This document shows positions 45,723-53,950 of a stretch of 64,000 bases of DNA, in pieces. The stretch is taken from positions 62,001-126,000 of the forward strand of contig CAYTKT010000001.1 in the NCBI GenBank assembly GCA_964438605.1. The letters are read 5' to 3'. Each line of letters opens with the position of its first letter. Position 1 is the first letter of the stretch. This DNA is from Alangreenwoodia sp964438605. Lineage in GTDB: Bacteria > Bacillota > Clostridia > Peptostreptococcales > Anaerovoracaceae. The translations under genes were made by a program, and so were the position numbers. The notes beneath the pieces were generated by a model, which was not told the DNA's origin, made no database searches, and was given only the letters and a program-made list of their open reading frames with translations.

Positions 45723-47192
45723 TTAGAAACATAAAGTACCAGGATTTAAGATATTCTTCTCGTCAAAGATGTTCTTAAGTCTCTTAAGTGTAGCTGTATA
45801 TCCGCCAGCTCTGTCATAGATAACAGGAACGAGGTTTCCGCAAGGTCTTGTGAACTGAGCGCCGTTGTTCATCATCTCAATACCTGCTTCATAAACGATG
45901 TCTGCGATTTCTTTCTTTTCAGCTTCGTTTTCAGGATCATAGAAGAATGTGAATTCAATCTGGCACGCACGGTTGTGTTCGATTGGCTGGATGTAAGCGC
46001 CAACCTGAGTGTGCGGATAAGTGTGGTTAGCGAGAACCTTCTTGAGGATCTCAACATATTCATTTGCCTTTTCAGGACGAGCGATGAAGAACATATCTTC
46101 ATAAGCGCCAGCCGGTTTCGTCTTCCAGGAAGGTGCTTCCCAAGGAGTCTTGAGGATCGTCAAAAGCTTTCTGCCCAGACCTGGGAATCCAGGAAGCGCA
46201 GGCTTCAGAGAGATGTCTTTAAACGTAGTATTGATGACATCAGTCAGATAGTGCTCTTCGTAAGCAATTTTCTCATCAGGACGTCTCTTAACACCGCTGA
46301 GTACGATCGCGAGTGTCCACTCAGGGAGTTTCTCGCAGAGTCCAGGAATTTCTTCCGGAGTATCAGCGATGATCGTAGCGAGATCAACCTTGTTCAGGAG
46401 TAAGATTTCCTGCCCGATTCTTCTCGGCATGATCTTGTATAAGAATTCATTTGCATAATCGAGATCATCGATCGGAGCAAATAAGATTTTGTCTTTCTGA
46501 CTCTTCAATTCGAGCTTAGCACTCATCCAAGTGATAATACCCATAGTACCCTGAGCGCCCTGTACGATACGATAGAAGTCAAGTCCCGGACCGGAAGGGT
46601 CAACACCTCTGGATGGAGTGTAAAGGCCATGTTCCGGAGTATTATCAGCAGCAAAACCGTGAACAGAAGCGGAGCCTGATCTGAATACGGAACCGTCGCC
46701 CCAGACGATTTCAAGTGACTGAGTTACTTCGCCATAATCGTAGACTGTATTAGTGATAACGCAGCGATCCAGCGTATCAGACAGCACAGATCTGTTCGCA
46801 AGCGGAGTTAACGGCATCATGAATCTTGCGCCGACTTTATCAAGTTCTTCATATAACTGCTTCCAAGTAACACCAGGCTGGAAACGAACAAACTTATGCT
46901 TGAGATCGATTTCAAGAATCTTATTCATATTCTTCATATCGATGACGATGCCGCCCTGCTTAGGAATGGACGCACCATACATATGAGTCTGAGAACTGAC
47001 CGGAACAACAGGAATGTTGTTTTCATATGCGTATTTTACTACTGCAGAGACTTCTTCGGTTGAGTTCGGCCAAACGACTGCATCTGCATATCCTTCAGGG
47101 CACAGGCTCATATCTTTTGTGTAAGCCTCAAGATCCGCAGGATTGTCACTCGCTTTCCCAACCAACTTTTCGAGTTCATTGATTAATGACAT
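45723..47192 (-). CDS. FAD-binding oxidoreductase (GlcD/VAO-like), first gene of the operon
   Basis: 489 residues from the ATG at 47192, with AAAGGAGG ahead. The PCMH FAD-binding region (about 30-215) includes DAVVWPNSTEEVSAVVKYAY, IPVVPVSSQTHMYGAS, IVIDMKNMNKILEID, RFQPGVTWKQLYEEL and QGAQGTMGIITWMSAKLEL. The C-terminal half has the FAD oxidase C-terminal fold and ends NIFDEKNILNPGTLCF. This type oxidises 2-hydroxy acids or related substrates with a separate Fe-S partner, here probably the protein encoded 24 bases downstream. The strong promoter at 47661-47689 lies about 460 bases upstream. High-expression codon use. Confidence 0.82.
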   Translation of the reverse strand: MSLINELEKLVGKASDNPADLEAYTKDMSLCPEGYADAVVWPNSTEEVSAVVKYAYENNIPVVPVSSQTHMYGASIPKQGGIVIDMKNMNKILEIDLKHKFVRFQPGVTWKQLYEELDKVGARFMMPLTPLANRSVLSDTLDRCVITNTVYDYGEVTQSLEIVWGDGSVFRSGSASVHGFAADNTPEHGLYTPSRGVDPSGPGLDFYRIVQGAQGTMGIITWMSAKLELKSQKDKILFAPIDDLDYANEFLYKIMPRRIGQEILLLNKVDLATIIADTPEEIPGLCEKLPEWTLAIVLSGVKRRPDEKIAYEEHYLTDVINTTFKDISLKPALPGFPGLGRKLLTILKTPWEAPSWKTKPAGAYEDMFFIARPEKANEYVEILKKVLANHTYPHTQVGAYIQPIEHNRACQIEFTFFYDPENEAEKKEIADIVYEAGIEMMNNGAQFTRPCGNLVPVIYDRAGGYTATLKRLKNIFDEKNILNPGTLCF

Positions 47193-47196
47193 AAAC

Positions 47197-47343
47197 TCAA
47201 TTCCTCCTTTCAATAATGAGATTATGATACATCTTCTGCCTGAATTCATTATAAATTACAGCTTTCTGTATTTCGGCAATCCGCACCGCACCGGTGTCCT
47301 GTGTGATCGAACCTTCCGTGGCAACCACCATTCGTTCATCCAT
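47197..47343 (-). CDS. Possible 48-residue leader ORF overlapping the operon ribosome binding site
   Basis: ATG at 47343, with residues MDERMVVATEGSITQDTGAV followed by RIAEIQKAVIYNEFRQKMYH and NLIIERRN. Its final codons contain the AAAGGAGG Shine-Dalgarno of the first flavoprotein gene, and its stop lies 4 bases before that ATG, the layout of a coupled leader peptide. The Shine-Dalgarno of the small frame itself is weak. It could be chance. Confidence 0.3.
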   Translation of the reverse strand: MDERMVVATEGSITQDTGAVRIAEIQKAVIYNEFRQKMYHNLIIERRN

Positions 47344-47660
47344 AGGTTTCCGTTTGATGTTTTTATCAATCTGCCTTCGCAGTCTCCGTCTTCAGAATGA
47401 CGCTCCTGAAAAATTCACGTCGGCTCATCTGACATTTGCTCTATCAAACGATCCAGACAGTATCATAAACATGAGCTACCAGCTCTCTATTAAACGCCGC
47501 CTCGTCGAACCGGCGTTTCTTAAACCTATACCCCATAAGGTACAGAAATTAAGACAATTTTTATCAATGCCGGTTGAATCCACAAAAAAAACCCAAATTC
47601 ACCTTATCCGTCTAAAATAAAGCTTTCCGGCTATTTTTTCTAATTGAACCCATCAGCATT

Positions 47661-47689
47661 ATTATATAACGCTGTATATAATGTGTCAA
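47661..47689 (-). promoter_or_regulatory. Perfect consensus promoter of the flavoprotein/Fe-S operon
   Basis: TTGACA (47684-47689), a 17-base spacer and TATAAT (47661-47666). A match this good, with about 460 bases of leader before the first gene, suggests strong transcription with downstream control. Confidence 0.8.
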
Positions 47690-48066
47690 CTAATATTATC
47701 ACCTTATATTATGAGATTTCCTGTCGTTTTTGGGGAAGTCCATAAACGCTTTCATTCATTCTCCCGGAAGGTTTTGTGTAAGGAACCCGGATAAAATTAT
47801 TTCGGAATCAGCTATTTTTATTCACCGCAAAATGTTTACAAATCCATTCCAGAATATGATATTATAATAGTAAATGTCATTTGGGAATCAGGATTCTTGT
47901 CCTTTTTTCCGACATTTATTTTATCGTTATACTAATAATAAGTCAACTGATTACTTTTTTGTAAGCGAAAATTTTTTCAAAATCCGTATCAGCTTGAACT
48001 TTCAAGGCTTTGAGATGGATTTTACAGAAAAATATGCTGATTAACCGCTGAACGGAGGCGGAATGT

Positions 48067-48528
48067 ATGGAAAAGAAAAAAGTCCAGAGAAGCAAAACGC
48101 AAAACGGTTCCTTTCCCTATGATCATTTTTTTGATATGCTCAGCGGCAAATGGAAGTCCTGTATCATGATTGCGATTGATTACGAAGGACACATTCATTT
48201 TAACGCGTTTCAGAAGCTCTGGGGAATTACGAGCAAAGTTCTCTATACGCAGCTTGCCGATCTTGAACGCGACGGTCTGATCAAGCGGCAAAAACTCTGC
48301 ACCGGGGATAAGAAGCAGACGACCCAGTATGTCATGACTGAAAAGGGAAAAAGCGTCATGCCGATTCTGAAGGAAATTTATTTGTGGGCGATGAAAGACC
48401 TCGAAGATAAACATATAAAGATCGACCCGCGTTCGTTTGAGTATTACATGCCGGAGAATAAGCGTGACCACGGACAGAAAGCCCAGAGCGAAAACGCCTC
48501 TCCTACCGTACCCGTACCGTATTCGTAA
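48067..48528 (+). CDS. HxlR-family regulator divergent from the flavoprotein operon
   Basis: 153 residues. The winged-helix core is typical (HFFDMLSGKWKSCIMIAIDY, FNAFQKLWGITSKVLYTQLA, YVMTEKGKSVMPILKEIYLW), with a non-conserved C-terminal tail of about 35 residues. It lacks the N-terminal cysteine pair of the other HxlR here, so a small-molecule ligand is more likely than redox sensing. GGAGG precedes the ATG. It is divergent from the FAD/Fe-S operon and is the best candidate regulator of it. A 54-base palindrome begins at its stop codon. Confidence 0.85.
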   Translation: MEKKKVQRSKTQNGSFPYDHFFDMLSGKWKSCIMIAIDYEGHIHFNAFQKLWGITSKVLYTQLADLERDGLIKRQKLCTGDKKQTTQYVMTEKGKSVMPILKEIYLWAMKDLEDKHIKIDPRSFEYYMPENKRDHGQKAQSENASPTVPVPYS

Positions 48529-48581
48529 TATTTTACAGGGCGCTGATTTTCCACGTGGAAAATCAGCGCCCTGTAAAATAT
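48528..48581. repeat. Perfect 54-base palindrome (27-bp arms, no loop)
   Basis: The left arm (48528-48554) begins ATATTTTACAGGGCGCTG and ends CCAC; the right arm (48555-48581) is its exact reverse complement, so the centre is CACGTG. It starts at the last base of the HxlR stop and sits between convergent hxlR and dnaE. No T tract follows on either strand, so it is not a standard intrinsic terminator, though the AAAAT ends could help termination. Confidence 0.9.
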
Positions 48582-48627
48582 CTGTAAAGAAAGTACATAA
48601 AACTGCCTTATTTTACTTCAGACCTTC

Positions 48628-51600
48628 TCACTTGTAAATCAGCTCAAAAAGATCCGCAAAAAAGCCGTCCGACGGCGTAATCCCCATCCCCGATTCCAAC
48701 AGCTTTCCATCTTCTTCAATACGAATCACGAAACCGCGGCCGCCCGGATATTTTACCGCGATTCTCTGAATCTGTTCCAGCGTTTTCTGCACGTCTCTGC
48801 CCGCCGGTATGCTCACCCGGACCGCTTCATCTCGTTCGCTTTGTGAAATTCTGCTATTTTGCGGCCCCTGCGTATTCCACGCATTTCCCGCATTGGAAGC
48901 GTCTCGGCCGGCCTCATAATTTTCTGCAGATGCCTTGCTGACCCCAAAATCCGATTCCTGACCGCCGTAACCGCCATTCCCGCTTCTGCGATATTCGTTG
49001 TCGCCCAATCCGCCCGTCGGCGCCTGATACGTCTCGATATCCTGAATATCCTGCGCCAGAATCTTTGGCAGCTCGTCCTCGCGGCATTGCAGCGTCCCCC
49101 GGACGACGACAATGCTGTCTTCCTTCAACCTGCCGTGAAGCTGCTCATAAGTATTCGGAAAAACGACAATCTCAGCCACACCATACATATCTTCGAGCTG
49201 GAGAAACGCCATTATCGTATTCTTCTTCGTAATCATCGTCTTGCGCGAAACGATCATTCCCGCAATAACGACACGCTTTCCGTCAGTCTTCGATGCCTCC
49301 TCGCCTTCAAGGTCGATATCCGCCGTACTGATATTTGAAATCTGCCGGATCCGTTCCTCGTAGTCTTCAAGCGGATGACCGGAAACGTAGACTTCCAGCA
49401 TCTCCTTTTCCATATTCAACAATGTCTTCCTGTCAAAATTGCGTACCTGCGGCATCTGCACCTTGACATCCGCCTGGCGCACCGTTTCACTTATCCCTGT
49501 ATTTTCCAGATCTCCCATGTCGCCGAAAAGCGAAAGCTGACCCGCCAGATTTTGTTTGCGCCTGCTGTGGGCCGCATCGATAAACTGCTCGTATACAGCC
49601 AGCATCTGCGCCCTGTTTTCATTGATCGTATCGAGAGCGCCGGAGCAGATCAGCCCTTCAACAGCCTTTTTATTGATCTTGCTGATATCCAGCATATTTA
49701 TAAAATCTTCAAAATCCTCCGGTTTCCCGTATTCAGTACGGGCGCGGATAATCTCGTCAACGACAGACTCTCCAACACCTTTTATACCCAACAGTCCAAA
49801 CCGGATAGCGCCGTTCTGCACGGAAAACTCCTTTTCGCTGAACATTACATCAGGCGGCAGCACATCAATCCCCATTTCTTTACAGTTTCTTACATACCGT
49901 GCAATATGCTTCGGATCGCCCATGATCGTCAGAAAAGGCGCCATAAATTCCGCCGGATAGTGGCATTTCAGGTATGCCGTCTGGTATGCCAGCACAGCGT
50001 ATGCCGCCGCATGAGATTTGTTGAAGCCGTATTCAGAAAACGCCGCGATAGAATCAAAAATTTCCTTCGCCTCACGCTCCGGAACACCGTTTCTGACGCA
50101 GCCCGGCACGTCAATCGTCCCGTCGTCGTTCAACTTTCCGTGAATAAAATACTCTTCTTCCTTCGCCATGACGTCAGCCTTCTTTTTACTCATGGCCCGG
50201 CGCACCAGGTCGCTCCTGCCGTAAGAATAACCGGCCAGATCCCGGACGATCTGCATTACCTGTTCCTGATAAACGAGACATCCTCGCGAAACGGAAAGAA
50301 TCGGTTCTAATGCTTTATGTGTATAAGTGATATGTTCCGGATTCTTTTTATTTGCTATATACCGGGGAATCGAGCTCATCGGGCCCGGCCTGTAAAGCGA
50401 AATTCCGGCAATAATATCCTCAAAACAATCAGGAGCCAGATTCTTCATAAACTGCGTCATGCCGCCCGATTCCAGCTGGAACACACCGATCGTATTTCCC
50501 GACGAAATCAGCCGGTAAACTTCCGGATCATCGTATTCCATCTTGTTGAAGTCAATCTTGATGCCCCGTATTCTTTCAATATTTTCCAGCGTATCCCGAA
50601 TAACCGTCAGATTCCGAAGTCCCAGAAAATCCATTTTGAGAAGTCCCAGTTCCTCGACAGTCGTCATGTTAAACTGGACACTGACGCCGCCTTTTTCAGA
50701 ATAATACAGTGGAACATATTCGTCGAGAGGTTCTTTTGAAATTACGACGCCGGCCGCATGGGTTGATGCATGACGGGGCATACCTTCCAACGCCTTCGAT
50801 ATGTCGATCAGGTATTTCACCTGGCTGTCACTCTCGTAAGCTCTGGCCAGATCAGGATTGAGAGCCATCGCTTTGTCAATCGTCATCTTAGGATCAAACG
50901 GAATCATCTTTGCAATCGCGTCAGTCTGAGCGTACCCCATCTCGATGACACGGCCCACGTCCTTGATCGCTGCCTTCGCTTTCATCGTTCCGAACGTGAT
51001 AATCTGTGAGACACGATCTTTTCCGTACTTTTCAATAACGTAATCTATCACCTCACCTCTGCGTTCATAGCAGAAATCCACGTCAATATCAGGCATACTG
51101 ACGCGTTCCGGATTTAAAAAGCGCTCAAATATCAGGTTATAACGAATCGGGTCGATATCTGTGATATGCAGGCAGTACGCCACAAGACTGCCTGTCCCGG
51201 AACCCCGCCCCGGTCCTACTGCGATATTATGACTCTTTGCATAATTGATAAAATCCCAGACAATCAGGAAATACTCAACGTAACCCATCTGCTCGATTAC
51301 ACCCAGTTCGTTTTCGAGACGTTCACGAAGCTCAGGCGTTTCTTCGGAATACCGATCCTTCAGCCCTTTTTCGCACAGAGCGCGCAGGTACGACTTCTTG
51401 TCATATCCATCAGGCGGCGTAAATTCCGGCAGGTGAAGTGAACCGAAATCGAATTCCACATTACAGCGCTCTGCAATCTTATGCGTATTGTCGATGGCTT
51501 CCGGAATATCAGCAAAAATCCGGCGCATTTCCTTCTCCGATTTCAGGTAAAACTGGTCGTTTGGAAAGCGCATACGGTCCGTGTCACTGACAAAGGAACC

Positions 51601-52275
51601 AGTCTGGATGCAGAGAAGAATATCGTGAACCTCGGCATCCTCCTGACTGATATAATGAACGTCGTTCGTTGCCACAAGTCCGATTCCTGTCTCTTTGCTG
51701 AGTTGTTTCAGCATCGGATTGATTTGCGCTTCTTCTTGCAGACCGTGGTCCTGAATTTCCAGGAAAAAATTTCCTTCTCCGAAAATATCAAGATATTCAA
51801 GCGCTTCGCGCTTCGCTCCCTCATAATTGCCGCGAACAAGCTCCTGCTGAACTCTGCCCGCAATACAAGCGCTACATGCGATCAGGCCGCCGCTGTGAAG
51901 CCGCAGCACTTCATTGTCGATTCTTGGCTTGTAATAAAAGCCTTCTATATAACCACAGGAAACAATTTTGACGAGATTTTTATAGCCTTCCTGGTTTTCG
52001 GCCAGCAGAATCAGATGGCCGTTTTTCTTATCATGCTCCGGTTCCTTATCAAAACGCGTCCTGGCCGCCGTATAGACCTCGCAGCCGATAACCGGCTTAA
52101 TCCCTGCTTCTTTTGCCGCCCGGTAAAAATTGATAACACCAAACATGGCTCCGTGATCAGTGATGGCGATGGAATCCATACCTAATTCGGCCGCCCGGGC
52201 AATCAACGGTTTGATACGCGCCGCGCCGTCGAGCAGACTGTATTCCGTATGCACGTGCAGATGTGTAAAACTCAT
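48628..52275 (-). CDS. dnaE: DNA polymerase III alpha subunit DnaE
   Basis: 1215 residues, C-family polymerase of the DnaE type (no embedded exonuclease as in PolC). The N-terminal PHP domain begins with LHVHTEYSLLDGA and ITDHGAMFGVINFY. The polymerase core includes VGPGRGSGTGSLVAYCL and the catalytic PDIDVDFCYERR near residue 400. An HhH region (FGLLGIKGVGESVVDEII) and a C-terminal OB fold (VVIAGMIVSRKTMITKKNTI) follow. The start overlaps the upstream DUF5662 stop by 4 bases. In Firmicutes DnaE usually extends primers for PolC, which is not in this window. Confidence 0.97.
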   Translation of the reverse strand: MSFTHLHVHTEYSLLDGAARIKPLIARAAELGMDSIAITDHGAMFGVINFYRAAKEAGIKPVIGCEVYTAARTRFDKEPEHDKKNGHLILLAENQEGYKNLVKIVSCGYIEGFYYKPRIDNEVLRLHSGGLIACSACIAGRVQQELVRGNYEGAKREALEYLDIFGEGNFFLEIQDHGLQEEAQINPMLKQLSKETGIGLVATNDVHYISQEDAEVHDILLCIQTGSFVSDTDRMRFPNDQFYLKSEKEMRRIFADIPEAIDNTHKIAERCNVEFDFGSLHLPEFTPPDGYDKKSYLRALCEKGLKDRYSEETPELRERLENELGVIEQMGYVEYFLIVWDFINYAKSHNIAVGPGRGSGTGSLVAYCLHITDIDPIRYNLIFERFLNPERVSMPDIDVDFCYERRGEVIDYVIEKYGKDRVSQIITFGTMKAKAAIKDVGRVIEMGYAQTDAIAKMIPFDPKMTIDKAMALNPDLARAYESDSQVKYLIDISKALEGMPRHASTHAAGVVISKEPLDEYVPLYYSEKGGVSVQFNMTTVEELGLLKMDFLGLRNLTVIRDTLENIERIRGIKIDFNKMEYDDPEVYRLISSGNTIGVFQLESGGMTQFMKNLAPDCFEDIIAGISLYRPGPMSSIPRYIANKKNPEHITYTHKALEPILSVSRGCLVYQEQVMQIVRDLAGYSYGRSDLVRRAMSKKKADVMAKEEEYFIHGKLNDDGTIDVPGCVRNGVPEREAKEIFDSIAAFSEYGFNKSHAAAYAVLAYQTAYLKCHYPAEFMAPFLTIMGDPKHIARYVRNCKEMGIDVLPPDVMFSEKEFSVQNGAIRFGLLGIKGVGESVVDEIIRARTEYGKPEDFEDFINMLDISKINKKAVEGLICSGALDTINENRAQMLAVYEQFIDAAHSRRKQNLAGQLSLFGDMGDLENTGISETVRQADVKVQMPQVRNFDRKTLLNMEKEMLEVYVSGHPLEDYEERIRQISNISTADIDLEGEEASKTDGKRVVIAGMIVSRKTMITKKNTIMAFLQLEDMYGVAEIVVFPNTYEQLHGRLKEDSIVVVRGTLQCREDELPKILAQDIQDIETYQAPTGGLGDNEYRRSGNGGYGGQESDFGVSKASAENYEAGRDASNAGNAWNTQGPQNSRISQSERDEAVRVSIPAGRDVQKTLEQIQRIAVKYPGGRGFVIRIEEDGKLLESGMGITPSDGFFADLFELIYK

Positions 52276-52874
52276 AACTTCTCCTCAATTGCTGCGTTTA
52301 ATGCCTCAAGACTTTCGTATTCTTCGTATTGATCGGGAATCGGCTCGCCCTTCAAATATTCCCGCCTGATATACCGCTCTGCAGCGCGCTCCCCGTCTGT
52401 TCCGAGCATCAACAGCAGAAATCCCAGATCTCTGCGTGTTTCCGGATGCATCAGATACTTTCCGGCGCCCTTGTAAAAATAGCGAACCGGGCTGTAATCA
52501 GTATAATCATCCTTCTGGTACGTCTTGCAGGCCGCCACTCTGTCGCAAAACATTTCCGCAATATAGCGCCTCGGCATCGGCATCCCGCGCACGGTACCCG
52601 CCTGATGCTCGTTATAATCGAGCCAGTATTCAAAATGATGCTTGTTTCTGCCCTTATGGTGCAGCCACGAAATGGAATATCCGAACAGCTCCCGCTCGTA
52701 ATTATTCGGACTGCGGTATCCCTGGTAATAGCGGCATCCTCTGGAAAATTCCGTCCAGGAATATTTTGATAAATCATGGAGCAACCCCTGTCTGTACAAG
52801 CCGATGCGAAAGCACATCGCCATGACTTTGTGCCGGTGTTTCGTTATCGTTAAAAAATGTTTCCATGGATGCAT
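52272..52874 (-). CDS. DUF5662 family protein
   Basis: 200 residues from the ATG at 52874, 8 bases after AGGAG. It begins MHPWKHFLTITKHRHKVMAM and contains LLHDLSKYSWTEFSRGCRYY, HHKGRNKHHFEYWLDY and PRRYIAEMFCDRVAACKTYQ. The many conserved His, Asp and Tyr residues suggest an HD-like or other metal-binding fold. The family is common in Firmicutes and phages and has no known function. It overlaps dnaE by four bases (ATGA), so the two are translationally coupled. Confidence 0.78.
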   Translation of the reverse strand: MHPWKHFLTITKHRHKVMAMCFRIGLYRQGLLHDLSKYSWTEFSRGCRYYQGYRSPNNYERELFGYSISWLHHKGRNKHHFEYWLDYNEHQAGTVRGMPMPRRYIAEMFCDRVAACKTYQKDDYTDYSPVRYFYKGAGKYLMHPETRRDLGFLLLMLGTDGERAAERYIRREYLKGEPIPDQYEEYESLEALNAAIEEKL

Positions 52875-53008
52875 ATCGTCTTCTCCTGCCGCTTTTCGTG
52901 TTTTTTCTGCCTGATGCTGCCCGTGCATCAACGCCCGTTATCCGGTATTCGGCGGCGCGACAAAACCGCTGCCGGTTTCGCCGCGCCGCCGAGCCGGATT
53001 TTCATTTC

Positions 53009-53043
53009 GTGCAAAGCAAAATCGCGCCGATTTTGCTTTGCAC
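53009..53043. repeat. Perfect 16-bp hairpin without T tract
   Basis: GTGCAAAGCAAAATCG (53009-53024) and its exact complement (53028-53043) with a 3-base loop, in the spacer after the lipoprotein gene. No T run follows on either strand. Confidence 0.7.
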
Positions 53044-53135
53044 GCCAGACCGGCTGCCTTTTTCCGCAAATCAGTCTTCTCATCCGCGCCTGTAATGCTT
53101 GCCCGTCCCTTTTCGATGCCGGACCGGCTGTTACG

Positions 53136-53813
53136 TCAATAACTGATTTCCATTCCCTCACGGATTTTCGCCATTTTCTCATCGTACATACTATTATAGA
53201 GCAGATAATAAATCTCCTCCATACAATCCTCAAGAGGTCTGCCTTCAAAGGCTTCCCGATGTTCTTCATAATATGCCGCAGCGTCGTTCGCCAGTTCTTC
53301 CTGGCTTTGTGCCGCGCTGATTTCATCATAAAGATGCTGAATCAAATACTGCGACATATAAAAGAAAGAAACGGAGTCACCGCTGATGCCGTTTGCCGAC
53401 AAAAACTCCGCATCATTACCGTTCATCTGACTGACGAAAGTATCAAGTCCGCTCTGATAAGCCTCGGAAAAAACTTCAGGTGATTCCGCCTCGTAATACT
53501 GGCGAAGCGTTTCCGCGTCCACCATATCTTTAAGAAACTGCGTCCGTTCGTCCTCCGTCAGTTTCTCGCCGGCGGCCATCCCCTGCGAGTGAAGACAGAG
53601 CGAACAAAATTCATCAAAATCAGCCTGCCCGATAACGGTATCGTTTACACGGGCAAGCTCATCTGCCATCTCCTGTGAACCGCATCCGGCGGCTGACATC
53701 ACCAGCAGAACTGTCAGCAGGGCCAGTGAAACGCACCGGAAAAAATTCCGCGTTGCAGGCGCATCGCCGTTATGATTCTTCCCGCTCAGTCTTCGTCTCG
53801 CACCTCTCATCAT
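53136..53813 (-). CDS. SurA/PrsA-like lipoprotein without a PPIase domain
   Basis: 225 residues. A long basic N terminus precedes a hydrophobic signal and a lipobox-like MSAAGC, making Cys44 the likely lipidated residue (by Lgt, encoded in this window). The mature part (LARVNDTVIGQADFDEFCSL and on) resembles the SurA_N chaperone region, with helices rich in Glu and Tyr, but it ends before any parvulin-type PPIase domain. In Clostridia a prsA-like gene often follows mfd, as here. Probably a surface-anchored folding helper that lost or never had PPIase activity; the call rests on weak similarity. Confidence 0.65.
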   Translation of the reverse strand: MMRGARRRLSGKNHNGDAPATRNFFRCVSLALLTVLLVMSAAGCGSQEMADELARVNDTVIGQADFDEFCSLCLHSQGMAAGEKLTEDERTQFLKDMVDAETLRQYYEAESPEVFSEAYQSGLDTFVSQMNGNDAEFLSANGISGDSVSFFYMSQYLIQHLYDEISAAQSQEELANDAAAYYEEHREAFEGRPLEDCMEEIYYLLYNSMYDEKMAKIREGMEISY

Positions 53814-53950
53814 GAAACCCCCGTATTAATCCGGCTGCCGCATAATGGCCGGTCAGCCGGTTTTGGCGCAGCTCTCAGGCCGCTGTTGTATTTTTCATAA
53901 ATATATAAATTCTCTGTCCTAATATTATACTCGAATCCGCCTGCCGTTTT

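Larger units (their letters stand above)
47193..48066. other. Long leader of the flavoprotein operon and divergent spacer to the HxlR gene
   Basis: It contains the operon promoter at 47661-47689, a roughly 460-base transcribed leader with hairpin-forming segments (AAACGCCG/CGGCGTTT near 47495-47521, and a GAGCT/AGCTC hairpin just after) and short minus-strand frames. No known riboswitch class was recognised. The part at 47700-48066 is AT-rich and holds the HxlR upstream region. Confidence 0.5.

Noticed and set aside
47294..47620. 108-codon plus-strand frame in the operon leader
   Set aside because: No Shine-Dalgarno or family features, and it opposes the predicted leader transcript.
47193..47654. 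Known riboswitch in the flavoprotein operon leader
   Set aside because: I could not match conserved cores of cobalamin, SAM, TPP, lysine, glycine, c-di-GMP or THF classes; left as an unclassified leader.
49375..50310. 311-codon plus-strand frame inside dnaE
   Set aside because: Antisense to well-conserved DnaE motifs; composition is typical of a shadow frame.
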